A DNA stretch of 64,000 nucleotides from Sitta carolinensis (lineage: Eukaryota; Chordata; Aves; Passeriformes; Sittidae). The stretch lies in the NCBI GenBank assembly GCA_032173965.1, contig CM063309.1, positions 2,737,564 to 2,801,563 of the forward strand, in the 5' to 3' direction. Shown piece by piece: positions 30,967-42,130 of this stretch. Position 1 is the stretch's first letter; the number at the start of each line of letters is the position of its first letter. The translations under genes and the position numbers were made by a program. Below the pieces are notes generated by a model. It searched no databases, was not told the origin of the DNA, and saw nothing but the letters and a program-made list of their open reading frames with translations.

Positions 30967-31519
30967 GGGGACAGGGGCGAGGGCACAGGGACAGGGGGAC
31001 GCGACCCCCGCGCTGCTGGGGGCACCGCCCGCTCTTTGTGCCCTGACCGGCACAGGGACACTTGGACAACACGCGCGGGGACACACGGACTGTGGACTGT
31101 GCCGCAGGCCGGGGATACAGGGAACGTTTCACGGGCGGGACGTGGTGACAGAGCTGGGGTGACACGAGTGGTGCCACAAGTGAGGGGACGTGGTGGCACC
31201 GAGCTGGGGCTCCTGAACTGGGACAAAGTCAGGACGCGGTGACTCCAAGGGGGAGGACACACGGACAGGACAGAGTGACACACAGCCGATGTCCCCAAGG
31301 CCACCCTGTGTCCTGCGTTACCCTCGGTGCCCCTCGCTGTGCCCGTCGGTGCCGTATCCCAGAGCTGTAAATAGGGGAAGGGACGCGAGGGTGGGACCCC
31401 CGGGGGCGGGAGGTGACACCGGGACCCCCGCGTGGGGGTAGGGACCCTGGGCGGGGGGGGGAGAATGCGACACCGGGACCTCCCAGCGGGGTGGGGGGCA
31501 CAGACGGTGCCGGGCCGTG

Positions 31520-31525
31520 AATAAA
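31520..31525 (+). terminator. Polyadenylation signal of the zinc-finger gene
   Basis: AATAAA followed by a GT-rich tract (GTTGTGTTTTGGGG) lies about 550 bp after the zinc-finger stop codon. The 3' UTR between 30967 and 31519 has many GGGACA and GTGACA words but no clear second gene. Confidence 0.75.
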
Positions 31526-31529
31526 GTTG

Positions 31530-32040
31530 TGTTTTGGGGACCTGGGTGTTGGTTTTGGCGAGTGACAAAAATGCCCCAATGGAGGGTGGGAACAATCCTG
31601 CGGGGAGAGTAAAAATCCCTGGGGACGGGAGGGGAAAAAAGCCCCAGAGGGAGGATTTGGGGGGTCCCGGAGGGGTTTTGGGGGATCCTGGGGAGGTTTT
31701 GGGAGGTCCTGAGGGATTTTACGGGATTTCCCCAGCAGTCTCTGGACGCTCCCGTTGTTATTCCAGGTGTGCGTGGACTCCCCGGGACCCCCGTGCCGGA
31801 CTCTGCGCCCCGCCCTCGTTTTTTTTGGGGGGTTGAATTTGGGGGGGAAGGGGTCTCACCCCCTCTTCCCATCCCCCCACGTGCCTGAATTGGGGGGTTT
31901 TGGGGGGGTGAGAGGCTTTGGGGCCGTCCCTCCCCCCTCGCCGACAGACGGACACTTGGGAGCCCCCCCGTGTTTTTAAACCCCCGGCCCCACTCGCGGC
32001 GTGTCCGTAGTTCCCGTGCCGCCCCCAGACCCGTTCCGGG
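31530..32040. other. Intergenic, nothing recognised
   Basis: G-rich then C-rich unique-looking sequence lies between the zinc-finger poly(A) signal and the next repeat. No splice-bounded conserved peptide was seen on either strand. Confidence 0.5.
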
Positions 32041-32315
32041 CGCGCTCCCGGGGCGCCCTGGGCAGCGGGAGAGCCCTGACGGGGCACGGGGAGAGCCCCG
32101 ACGGGCAGCGGGAGAGCCCTGACGGGGCACGGGGAGAGCCCTGACGGGGCACCGGGAGAGCCCTGACGGGGCACGGGGAGAGCCCTGACGGGGCACGGGG
32201 AGAGCCCTGACGGGGCAGCGGGAGAGCCCTGACGGGGCACGGGGAGAGCCCTGACGGGGCACCGGGAGAGCCCTGACGGGGCACGGGGAGAGACCCGACG
32301 GGGCACCGGGCGGCA
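32040..32315. repeat. 22-23 bp minisatellite (GAGAGCCCTGACGGGGCACG)
   Basis: Eleven or so units of GGGGAGAGCCCTGACGGGGC, with ACG or ACC/AGC variants, stand about 180 bp upstream of the small membrane-protein gene, so they are part of its CpG-rich promoter region. Confidence 0.92.
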
Positions 32316-32493
32316 CCGGCAGCTGTCGCGAGGGGAGTGCGGCGAACCGGGAGCGATCTTGGACTGGGAGGGACTGGGAGCGCCTCCCGCCACTGCGCGC
32401 GCGCGCTGCGCCCCCCAAACCCTCGGGGGCGGCCCCGGTCCCGCCCCCCGAGCCCCCCGGTGTGTCCCCTCCCGCCCCCCGGCTCCCGGGGCC

Positions 32494-32877
32494 ATGCGGG
32501 CGGCCGCGCTGCTCCTGCTGCTGCTGCTGCTGGCGCTGCCCCGGCGCCCCCGGGCAGGTTCCCGGTGCCCCGGGGAGGCTCCGCTGGCGCCGGCCCCGCC
32601 CGGCGGCCGCAACGAGACGCTGGGCAGGGGCGCGGGGGCAGCGCGGGCCCCCGACGCGGCCGCGCTGGTGGCCGTGGGGGGGTGGCTGGGGGTCGTGCTG
32701 GTCTGCGTGGGCCGCTTCGTGCGGCGGAGCCGGCGGGAGACGCGGCTGCACCTGCAGTACCTGCGGGCTCTGCCCTGCCCGCCACGGCCGCAGCAGGAGC
32801 AGCAGGAGGAGCTGCAGCTGCTCAGCAGCGGCCCCGGAGGAGGCACCGGGAGCCAACTGGGCAGGCCCGAGGGGTGA
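32494..32877 (+). CDS. Small type I membrane protein with an LRRC3-like tail
   Basis: An intronless ORF of 127 residues. It starts with a signal peptide (MRAAALLLLLLLLALP), has a short extracellular part of about 35 residues with one N-glycosylation sequon (NET), one transmembrane segment (ALVAVGGWLGVVLVCVG) and a cytoplasmic tail beginning RFVRRSRRETRLHLQYLRALP. The pattern of an aromatic/basic stop-transfer followed by R-x-HL-x-YL-(R/K)-x-LP is what I recall from the juxtamembrane tails of LRRC3 and LRRC3B, but there are no leucine-rich repeats. It lies in a CpG island (32320-32500) with CCATG start context. I cannot name it. It may be a genuine LRR-less relative, or the last exon of a larger gene. 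No poly(A) signal is obvious downstream. Confidence 0.6.
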   Translation: MRAAALLLLLLLLALPRRPRAGSRCPGEAPLAPAPPGGRNETLGRGAGAARAPDAAALVAVGGWLGVVLVCVGRFVRRSRRETRLHLQYLRALPCPPRPQQEQQEELQLLSSGPGGGTGSQLGRPEG

Positions 32878-32924
32878 AGCGCCCCCCATGCCTACCCCAG
32901 CAGCTGCGGTGGGTTTGAAGCCCG

Positions 32925-33175
32925 AGTCACCCCTGGATTCTCCCCCGGATCCCCCCTGGGTCACCCCTGGATTCCCCCCCGGGTCACCCCTGGGTCACCC
33001 CTGGATTCCCCCCCGGATCCCCCCTGGGTCACCCCTGGATTCCCCCCCTGGGTCACCCCTGGATTCCCCCCTGGGTCAACCCCGGATTTCCCCCGGACCC
33101 GGCCTTGGGTCACCCCCGGATCCTCCCGAGTCACCCCTGGATCCCCCCGGGTCACCCCCGGGATCCCCTTCCTTG
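32925..33175. repeat. ~20 bp minisatellite (GGGTCACCCCTGGATTCCCC)
   Basis: About a dozen units of GGGTCACCCCTGGATTCCCC with variable C runs and GGATCCCCCCT variants. It begins about 50 bp after the stop codon of the small membrane-protein gene, so it may be in its 3' UTR. Confidence 0.9.
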
Positions 33176-33179
33176 GGTC

Positions 33180-33815
33180 CCTCCGGATCCTCCTGCCTGG
33201 CCCCAGGAAGGGGCTCGATGCTGCAGGGAGAGGGAGGGGTCTCCCCTTGCTCTGGGGAGGGTTTTGGGGTCCTGGGGCTGTTGTTGGGGGAGCAGGGAAC
33301 CTGTGCTCTGCCCCTGCCAGCACGAGCCTGGGATTAAGGGTGTGTAATCCCAGGATTTCACTGTGTGCCCCGGTAATCCCCTCTCGGGGGGGCCCAGCCC
33401 TGCCCCCACCCTGCGGGCTGGGGGGGCTCACGTGGGGCAGCATGAGCCCCCCGGGGCCCCCACGGTTGGGCTTTAGGGACCCACCGGGGGTCTGGCTCCC
33501 TTTGGGGGATTTGGTTTGCTTTTGCTCACCCGCAAGAGGAAGCCTGGGGGTTGTGTGTATGGCCAAAATTCCCCCAAACCCCTTCTGCCATCACCTGTCA
33601 CCAAAACGGGGCTCTTGAACCCCAAAAGAGCAGCCCTGGCCCACGGGCTGCAGTGGGATCACACCAACAGGTTCTGTGAGCTCACTCAAAGCTCGCTCTG
33701 ACCCCAAAACCCCACTCTGGAACCGCCAGAGCCCCTCCAGACCCAAAACTGACCCGCAAAAAATCCTCCAGTGCCATCGGGGTGAGGAAAGCAGAGGAGA
33801 GGGAGGGAAAATCCA
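33180..33815. other. Gap between the small membrane gene and the AAAS 3' end
   Basis: Unique-looking sequence of moderate GC between the minisatellite and the AAAS poly(A) signal. I see no conserved peptide, RNA gene or repeat that I recognise. Confidence 0.45.
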
Positions 33816-33817
33816 CC

Positions 33818-33823
33818 TTTAAT
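33818..33823 (-). terminator. Probable AAAS polyadenylation signal (ATTAAA)
   Basis: On the minus strand ATTAAA occurs about 100 bp after the AAAS stop codon. It is the commonest variant signal. Confidence 0.55.
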
Positions 33824-33920
33824 CGGGGCAGGAGCAGCACTGCCAGAGCGTGAGCAGGAGTGGGGGCTCCTGGAGGGCGAGGAGGCTGAGCAGGGGCAGG
33901 GCAGGCCCGGGGCTGCGGGC

Positions 33921-36900
33921 TCAGAGCTCGGAGAAGAGCGGCTGCTCCCTGACGCTGCCCAGCACGGGCACGGGGCTGCGGCGGGGGCTGGCGCGGGGCT
34001 CCAGGGCGCTGACGAAGAAGAAGGGGATGTGGGAGATCCTCCCCGAGGACCAGCACTGCAGGGGAGAGGACGGGGCAGGGGTGAGCGTCCAAAGAGCGCA
34101 GAAATGGGAAAAATCCTTTGGGATAGAGTCCAGCCCATGACCCGACATCACCTCGTCACCCTGGAACCCTGCTGGCTCACCCTGATCCCAGCCCCGTTCC
34201 CAGGGACCCCAGTGTCCCCTGGGACTGGGAATGCCCAGGGCAGGACTCACCACGGTGAGGAGGGCGCCCTGAGGGAAGCAGGGGTGGAAGGAGATGAGCT
34301 GGGGCCGGGCACCGCGCTCGCCCCGCACGAAGCCGCTGTGGGGTGGGAGAACAGCCGGGGTTAATGCCCGGGAAATGCCACATTGCCAGGGAAGTGGGGG
34401 TGTCTGGGATCCAATGGGATGCACTGGGAAAAGAACCCAAAGCCAAGGGGGCGGGCTGGGGAGGAGACGATATGGCCAAAGCACATTTGGGGGTGGTGAC
34501 AGGGACTTGGAGGAGGAGCACAGGGGTAGCGCTTCCCCATCAAGTCCTGGGGGTTAATGGGATTCAGTGAACCCAAACCTATCCCAACTCTGCTTGCAGT
34601 GAACCCAAACCCCCCGGGATGAGCCTCAACCCACCCCGAGCCCCCAGCCCAGCCGAGCCCCCAGCGCACCAGGGCAGGAGCTCGAAGACGGGGCTGTTGC
34701 GGGTGCGGAACACGGCGACGGCCGGCGGGCTGCCCGGGCACTCGGGGGGCCCTGCGGGGACACCGAGGCTCGGCCTTGTCCCCGTGGCCCTGCAGGAATC
34801 CCCAGGGGAATTCCTAAAGGGCCACAGCCGGGAACGGGGCAGGACTGACCTCTGATGATCACTGCCAGCCTCTCCCCGGTGGGGTCCCACACCATGGAAT
34901 GAACCTCTCCTCCGATCCTGGAACAGCACAAGAAGTCCCCAAAACTGGGGGGCAGAGACCCCCCCCGCCCCGGGTGTCCCCAGCAGCGAGGGGTGGCTGC
35001 CAGGATGAGCAGGGACCCCCCTGTCCCCCCCAGCCAGACCCACCTCTCCTCCCCGTAGAGGGTCTCAAAAGTGGTCTCGGACAGGTCTGCCACGATCGAG
35101 GCCGTTTTGGAGCCTCCCACCTGCCCCTGCCTCTCCCCTGAAAGGGGAGAAACCCACACTCCATAAATCCCACTGCATTTCACAGGTGACCATTAATTCC
35201 TTTGTTTTTCAGAGCAGCTGTGCTGGTGTCCCAGGAGTGGCTGGGATGGAGGACAAGGGACAGAAAACACCAGGACCCCCAAGTTGGCCCTGGACCCACT
35301 GGAGTCTCCCTGAAATCCCTTCAAGACCTCACAACTGTGACTGAGAGTGAGGAGCAACGTGAGGGATGGAAAGACCTGAATTCCAGAGATTCCATGCTTG
35401 GAGACCCCAAAACACCCCCTGTGTGTCCCAGCTCTCTGCCACTGTCCCAGCTCCTCACCCCAAAGCTGTGGGATCATTTGGGAACCTGCTCCCAGCCCTT
35501 GGGAAGCTCCAGGTGGGACAAACTCACCCCGGTACTCGGAGAAGGACAAGGAGTAGATGACAGACTCGCCCAGCACGGTGAAGAGCAGCCGGCTGCCGTC
35601 GGGGCTCCAGCACCCTGTCTGTGGGACAGGACAGTGCCACCCGTCTGTGGGACACTGTCACCCCTGTCACCCAGCACCCACAGCCAGCCCGGGGGGACAC
35701 AGCTGGCACGGGAGCCTCTGGAAGCAGCCGAGAATGGAGGATTTGGGATCAAACCCCCAAGGTGTCCCTTGGAGATGATGTGTGCCCCGCCAGGTGAGGC
35801 CACAGCAGAACCCTGGAGTCAGTCTGGGGCTCCAGGATGGACACTGAGGGACTGGGAGCGTGTCCAGGGCGGGAATGGAGCTGGGAAGGGGTTGGAGAAG
35901 TCCTGAGTGAGCTGGGGGGGCTCAGCCTGGAGAAAAGGAGGCTCAGGAGGGACTTCTCACTCCACGAGTCCCTGACAAGAGGGGCCAGCCAGGGGAAGTT
36001 CCCAGGGAACAAGAGGACACAGCCTCAGGCTGTGCCAGGGGAGGTTCAGGTTGGATATCGGGAAGACTTCCACGTAATTAGGGAAAATTTCCAAAATTTC
36101 TTGTGTTGGCTGCCCAAGGCAGGGGTGGAGTCCCGGTTCCTGGAGGAATTTAAAAGCCCTGTGGATGTGGCACTTGGGGACATGGGTCAGTGGTGCCTTT
36201 GGCAGTGCCAGGGGTTGGCCTGGGTAGTCCCAGAGGGTTGTTCCAGCCTAAATGAGTCCCTGGGTGGGGAATGTCCCATCCTACCTGGCAGCGTCCCCTG
36301 ATCGTGGGCCAGCGCTCACAGGTCCACATCTGGGCCTCCCACACCCTGCAGGAGACGGGACTCAGGGAGCAGAATTCCTGGGAACTTGCCCCAATTCTGC
36401 TGCTCTGGGAATCCACAATGTCCAACCCCATCACCCACTCTGTCCCCACAACAGGAGCAGGGGGACAAGGAGGGGATTTGGGATCCAGACCCAGATTTTT
36501 CGGAGCAAGGATGAGGATGGAGGTGAGGAGCTCACCGGAACACGGCTGAGGGGGTGGCTGCCAGCACCTTGCTGCCATCGGGGGACCAGGCCAAGTAGGT
36601 GACACCACCACCCCCAAACCACTGCAGCTGCACACAGGTCTCGGTGGACACATCCCACACCTGGAGGGGGGAACAAGGAGGAGGATGGTGGCACCGGGAA
36701 CAGAGTGAAGATTCCGGGTCCAGGTGAAATCCCAGAGCTGCCTCTAGGAACACCGCCTGTGCCCAGCCCCAGGGTCCCTCGGTGACCCCAGGGCTGTCCC
36801 CGGGGCTGTCCCCAGGGGTCCCCTCACCAGCATGGCCGTGTCCACCGGTGAGGCCGAGAGCAGCCGCTCCCCGCTGGGCGCCCAGGCCAGGCTGGTGACA

Positions 36901-39077
36901 GGGCTGTGCCCGGGGTAGGACAGCACCTGGGCACAGCCCGACGAGGGCCTGCAAAGAGGGAGGAGCCACCGGGATTTGGGATGTGCTGGCAGGACGGTGG
37001 TGCTGTCCCAAAGCCAATGCCCCAGTGGGGTGACAACAGCCGGGAAGGGGAGGTGGGAGCCGTCACCTGGTGGAGAGGGAGGTGGGGTCCAGGTGCCACA
37101 CGAGGACACAGCTCTGGCAGGCCACGGCCAGGATGGAGGCACAGAGCGGCTTCCAGGCCATGGCAGCCACGTTCCTCTGCAGGCGATGCTTCAGCGAGGG
37201 CACGGTGGCACTGCCAGGAGGGGACAGGGGACACCGGGGCAGGTGAGGGGCTGAGAGCCCTGCTGCAGCCACAGAGTCCCCTGCCAGCCCTGACCGCAGC
37301 GAGGGGGACAGCAGGGCAGGGAGGGGGCCTCCAGGTGGGCGAGGAAGCCACGGGCAGCAGGACCAGGGCAGTGCCCAGCCCAGGCTGCCCAAATCCCGGG
37401 ACAAAGCCCCACCTGTTGGAGTTGTAGACACGGATGGAATCGTCCAGAAGAGCCACAGCAAATTTGTTGGTGTGGGGGTGCCAGGCGAAGGCCCGGATGG
37501 TGCAGCCGGCCCTGAAGGGGGCACAGGGCAAAGTGAGACCCTTCCCAGCACCCCCTGAGCTGGCAAAAACCCTTCTCAGAGTCCCCAGAGATATAAAACA
37601 TCCTTTTGCTGCTCAGCAGGACCATTTTCTTTGAGAAATTCCCTGTTTCTGGAAATTATTCACAGGGCTCTGCTGAGGGGCTAGTGACCACAGCCTGGGG
37701 TTGGAATTGAAAGGAATTTTCCAGGCTCTGATCTCCTTTAACCCTGGTCTCTCTCCAAGCAGGGCAGCCAGAGCCAGTGGGGAAATAATTGCCTTAAATG
37801 GCTTTGCCCACCCAAAAGGGGCCATCCTGTCGTTGTACCCCTACCCCTGGGGGTCCCAGACGCCCATGGTGATTTTGGAACACCCAGGACTCACCAGTCC
37901 ACGGCCTGGGAGAAGGCTGCGATCATGTCCTCACTGGTCAGCTGCAGGGAGAGGAGAAAGCTGAGCTGGCAGCAAGGACCCCCGCTGTCCAGCCCTTTGT
38001 CCTTGTCCCCCCCGTGGATTTGGGCCCCTCTTGGAGCACTTTGCTGCCCCAAACACCTTCCCAGTGTCCATTTTCCACCAGTGGAGGAAGGAGCAGCGTC
38101 TGGAGCTGGGCCCCCCAGGAGCAGCATTTTGGGGGGGTGGTTTCAGCGGGGAAGGGACCACCCTCCACCGCAGATCGCTGCTGCCCTTCGCCCTGCGCAG
38201 GCCGGGGTCACTCACGGAGAGGTGCGGGAACAGCGAGCCGTGCAGCGAGGACAGCCAGCGGCACACGGCCAGCGCGTGGCTCGAGCCCGTCCGCAGCCAC
38301 CGCAGCCCTGCCGGGCAGAGCACCCTCAGCGGCCCCGCCAGCACCGCAGGGTGCGGCGGCGGGGCACGGCCACAGCAGCCCGGGAGAGGCCTGCGGGCAC
38401 TCACCCTCCTCCTCGGCGCTGGCAAGCTCCCGGAGCAGCCCGCAGAGCCCGGCGTCGCGCCTGCGGCGAGAGCGGAGTCACGGCGGGGCCCGCGCGCTCC
38501 GTGCCGGCCCGGCCGCCCGGGCACCGCGGGGCCTCACCAGGCGCCGAGGCAGCGCTTCCACGGCGACTCGCGGTGGTGGATGAAGGGCGGGCGGGCGCTG
38601 GGCTCGCCGCGGCCGTGAGCCCGCAGCGGCTCCTTGGGCAGGCTCAGCACGGGCAGCTCGGGCACCTGCGGCACCCGCGGCCCCCTGAGCCCCCCGGGCG
38701 CGGGGGGCACAGGGACCGCCCGGGGCCGGGCGCGAAGGGCCGGCGGAGGGAAGAAGGGGCGCGAGGAGGAGCGAAGGAACAGGCTGAGGGTGCCCGGAGG
38801 AGGGGAGAGCCCAGCGGAAGGGACAGAGCTCCGGCCACAGCCGAGGGGGACAAAGGCGGCGCCCCCGCGGCTGCAGGGGGCGGCTGCGGAGCAAGCCGGG
38901 CACACCAGGCTCTGGGGAGGGGAAGGAGGGGCTGGCCCGGCCCCGGGGGCTCACCTGGCTCTGGAAGGCCAGCGGGAGCTGCTCGCTGAGGCGGCCGCAG
39001 ACCAGGGAGTTGTTGAGCTCGCACAGGGTGACATCGCCAGGGGGAGGCGGCGGCGGGAACAGCTCCAGGGAGCACAT
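33921..39077 (-). CDS. AAAS: AAAS, aladin, WD-repeat nucleoporin
   Basis: Aladin is a WD40 protein of the nuclear pore complex, anchored through NDC1; loss in humans causes triple-A syndrome. Sixteen coding exons: 38955-39077 ([20 protein letters not shown]), 38538-38665 ([14 protein letters not shown]), 38405-38460, 38216-38307 ([16 protein letters not shown]), 37895-37941, 37413-37511 ([19 protein letters not shown]), 37067-37210 ([19 protein letters not shown]), 36828-36948 ([20 protein letters not shown]), 36536-36660 (VWDVSTETC), 36285-36345 ([13 protein letters not shown]), 35528-35618 ([17 protein letters not shown]), 35044-35137, 34850-34917 ([14 protein letters not shown]), 34670-34751 ([13 protein letters not shown]), 34251-34335 ([10 protein letters not shown]), 33921-34055. 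Every junction is GT-AG and in phase, total 516 residues plus stop (human 546, also 16 exons); the C-terminal tail is shorter, ending REQPLFSEL. Four or five WD units are visible. No frame break. Confidence 0.97.
35800..36270 (+). mobile_element. CR1 LINE 3' fragment in AAAS intron 10
   Basis: The plus strand reads like the 3' end of a CR1 retrotransposon: GGGAGGTTCAGGTTGGATAT in slightly altered form near 36040, GGCTGCCCAAGGCAGGGGTG-like, GAGTCCCGGTTCCTGGAGG, GGATGTGGCACTTGGGG and finally TTGTTCCAGCCTAAATGAG. These are the ordered landmarks of the CR1 3' region in birds and other sauropsids. It is truncated at the 5' side and inserted antisense to AAAS. The boundaries are approximate. Confidence 0.8.
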
Positions 39078-39360
39078 GGCGGCGCCGAGCCTGGGGGCGA
39101 GCCCGGCGGGAGATGGAACCCTGGGGATGCGCCGGCTCCAGGCCGCCGGTGCCTGCGCCCCTCAGCCGCTCACAACCGCCGCGGCGCCCCTCGCTCGCCG
39201 CCCTCAGTGCCCGGCGCCGCCATCTTGGTGCCCTCACCCTTCCCGCGCCCGGTTCGCGCCAGGCGCGGGCGCGTCTGGGACGGGAATTAAAGGGGCGGCG
39301 GCTGGCGCAGACGGGGAGTGTTCCCTGGGGGACAACGCCACGCGCGCCGATTTTCCTCGG

Positions 39361-39362
<2 letters not shown>
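39078..39362 (-). promoter_or_regulatory. AAAS promoter, CpG island
   Basis: CpG-rich sequence directly upstream of the AAAS ATG, ending at the GA microsatellite, contains GGCGCCGCCATCTTGG-like sequence (a YY1-type site, near 39220) and CGCGCCGATTTTCC. No TATA box is seen. The transcription start was not determined. Confidence 0.5.

Positions 39363-39406
<44 letters not shown>
39363..39406. repeat. (GA)22 microsatellite
   Basis: An uninterrupted GA dinucleotide run of about 44 bp lies roughly 290 bp upstream of the AAAS start codon, in its promoter region. Such tracts bind GAGA-type factors and are length-polymorphic. Confidence 0.97.
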
Positions 39407-39410
<4 letters not shown>

Positions 39411-39594
39411 CAGCGTCCCCTGCACCGACGCTCTGCACCGGTGACTTAGGGGTTCTTCGGTTCTACCGCGGACTGATTAAAACGAGGGCCTAGTATGCAG
39501 ACGTTGCCGCTTTAAGAGAGGCGGAGCCTCCCTGGAGGGGCGGGGCGAGAGGCGCGTGCAGCCTAGGGGTCACGTGGTGTCCGGGCAGGGCTGC

Positions 39595-40040
39595 CCCGAG
39601 ACCCCCGGGACCCCCGAGACCCCCCGGGACCCCCGAGACCCCCCGGGACCCTCCCGGGACCCCGAGACCCCTGAGACGCCTCGGGACCCTCCCGGGACCC
39701 CCGAGACCCCTGAGACCCCCCCGGGACCCCCGAGACCCCCCGGGACCCGCGAGACCCTCCCGAGACCCCTGAGACTCCTGAGACCCCCGGGACCCTCCCG
39801 GGACCCCCGAGACCTCCGAGACCCTCCCGGGGCCCCCGAGACCCCCCGGGACCCCGAGACCCTCCCGGGACCCCCGAGACCCCCCGAGACCCCCGGGACC
39901 CTCCGGGACCCCCGAGACCCTCCCGGGACCCTCCCGGGACCCCCGAGACCCCTGAGACGCCTCGGGACCCTCCCGGGACCCCCGAGACCCCTGAGACCCT
40001 CCCGGGGCCCCCGAGACCCCCCGGGACCCCCCGTGTCCTG
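39595..40040. repeat. Minisatellite of CGGGACCCCCGAGACCCC type
   Basis: Units combine CCGGGACCCCCGAGACCCC, CTCCCGGGACCCC and CCCCTGAGACCCC. A longer block from about 39630 (CCTCCCGGGACCCCGAGACC...TGAGACGCCTCGGGACC) recurs near 39925, indicating higher-order structure. It lies between the AAAS promoter and an uncharacterised gap. Confidence 0.92.
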
Positions 40041-41740
40041 CGGATACCCCGGTCCCGCAGCCCCTCCTGTCTCCCGGGGCACTCCGGTGTCCGGCGCTCC
40101 CGTGTCCCCCGTGCCGGCTCCCCCGGTGTCCCGTCCGCCGGGTGCCCGTGTCCGTTCTCCCCGTGTCCCCTGGGTGCCGCTCCCGCCGTGTGCCCCCCTT
40201 GGCCCGCTCCCAGACCCTCTCCCGGGGCTCCCGCTTTTCTTGTGTTTATCTCCGTGTTTTCCTTAGCGGCCGCAAGAGTTATTTTAATTTTCTCAGGATA
40301 TTAAATAAAGGCGGCGGGGGAGGCTGCGGCGGGGGGCCCCACATTCCTCGCCCGTTACGGAGCGAGCGGGGTTCGATAGGAGACGACGATTTGGGATGGC
40401 GCCGACATCAGAGCCACCGCAGGGCTGGCGTGGCCCCGTGGCGTCCCTCGGACCCCCCCAAACCCGGCCCTGATGGGGCAGGAGACAGGAAAAGAGCCGG
40501 TGGTGGCGGAGGGGGGAACCCCGGTGGGGTTTGGGGGGGTCTCTGGATGGGGTTGGGCTCTGCGGTTTGGGAGGCTCCGGGCGGTCGAGCCCTCGGTGGC
40601 CGCTGGGCCGGGGTTTGGCTCGGGGACGTGGCTCGCTGCCCTGCTTGGCACTGGCCCACCCACGGCGAGCGGCAGCAGCGCTGGCGTTCTGGGGGGGGGA
40701 ACCCCCGAAATGCGCAAATTTGTGTCGGGCAGGGTGTGGCTGGCTTGGGGGGGCAGCACGGAGAGGTGGCACTGCCACTCGAAATCCCCCCGGAGCCGCC
40801 CTGGGCACAGCGCTGTCACACTCTGTGAGGCGACGCTGAGCTCCGGCCGCTCCGCTGGTGCCTCAGTTTCCCCACCGTGTGTCCCCTTTCCCTGGGGACA
40901 GTTGGGTCCTGGCCAGCCCGTGGCCACCGTGACTGTCCCGGGGCTGTCGCTGTCCCCCGGGGCCGTGGGTGCCCGCAGCTGCCCCCCCCCCCCCCCCCCC
41001 CCCGCTTCGTGCTGGCATGGGATCTCATTTCCGCCTCCTTTTGCCTTTTTCCGTGGCTTTTTGGTTGGTTTTTTTCAGGAAAAGCCCCAAACCAGGGCTG
41101 AGAGCATCAAAGGGCTGGCGGGCGCCCAGGGCAGGGGGAGGGGAGCGCGGCGGGGTCCCCGCCAGCCCACAGCGCCCAGAATTGGGGTGTCCGCAGGGAC
41201 ACGTGGCCCTGCCGCGTGCCCGGCGCTGCCACGTGGGCCCTGGCTTGTGGCCGGGGAAACTGAGGCACGGGGCCGTGCACACGCGCGTTCCCGTGCGTGT
41301 GGTGTCCCCGGCGCTGGGGACACGCGTGGGCAGGGGGAGGCTGGCAGGGGCCCCGAGCCTGTCCGGCTTTGGCTGTCCCTGAGGTTGGGGACATGGGGAC
41401 AGAGGGATGTGGCACCAGGGGGAACAGGGTCCTGGGGACACAGAGCCACGGGGACAGGGACACGTGGGACAGTGGGGAGCACAGGACAAAGCCCTGCAGG
41501 GTCCTGGGGACACGGAGAGGCACAGGGGGCCTCAGGAATGTGGCAGCCCAAGGGTTGAGGACAAGGGGACGGCCCAGCTCGTCCCCAGTCTTGCTCAGCT
41601 CCTGCCACCCCCAGAGAGGGGGGACACGGTGACCCTGAACAGTTTCCGTGCCTCAGTTTCCCTCGGAGCCCTGCAGGGAGGGGGAAGTTGAGCCCACCGC
41701 CGTGATGAAGCCACCCGGCCTCAGCCGCACAAGGGGGGCC
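40040..41740. other. Gap between AAAS promoter and SP7 3' end
   Basis: No gene was recognised. It has an AT-rich patch near 40285-40310 containing ATTAAATAAAGG, which resembles a poly(A) signal but has no coding sequence in front of it, a run of about 22 C at 40982-41003, and scattered CCTCAGTTTCCC words (near 40863, 41651 and elsewhere in the region), a recurrent short motif. Several overlapping open frames are G+C artefacts. Confidence 0.5.
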
Positions 41741-41759
41741 CGGCTCCATTCTCAATCCT

Positions 41760-41765
41760 TTTATT
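41760..41765 (-). terminator. SP7 polyadenylation signal
   Basis: AATAAA on the minus strand, preceded by a purine/T-rich 3' UTR of about 370 bp after the SP7 stop codon. Confidence 0.7.
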
Positions 41766-42130
41766 GCTTTTTTTCCGGGGGGGCAGGAGGGGCAGGCAGC
41801 TAAAAAAAAGAAGGGGTGGGGGGGACACGTTACATGAGCACTGATGAACCAGGCCGGGGGAGGGGGGCAAACCCTGTCCCTGAGTGCGGGGGGTGAGATG
41901 AGGGCTGGGGGGCAAGAAGGTTTGGGGGGATGGAAGGGAAAACAGAAAGGGGGGAGTGTCTCACCTTGACACCCCTCTGTGAGCCCCAGAGCGCTCGGAC
42001 AGCCCCCCCATAATTTAAGACATAAATTAGAATGGCTAACGAGGAGCTGGGGAATTGAGGCGGGGGGGCAGCACCCCGTAATAAATATCCCCAGCGGCGC
42101 GGAGGAGGATGAAGGTGAAGGAGGAGAGGC

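Noticed and set aside
40285..40312. ATTAAATAAAGG as the poly(A) signal of an unseen plus-strand gene
   Set aside because: The preceding 250 bp has no coding exon or conserved sequence and follows directly on a minisatellite; kept only as a remark.
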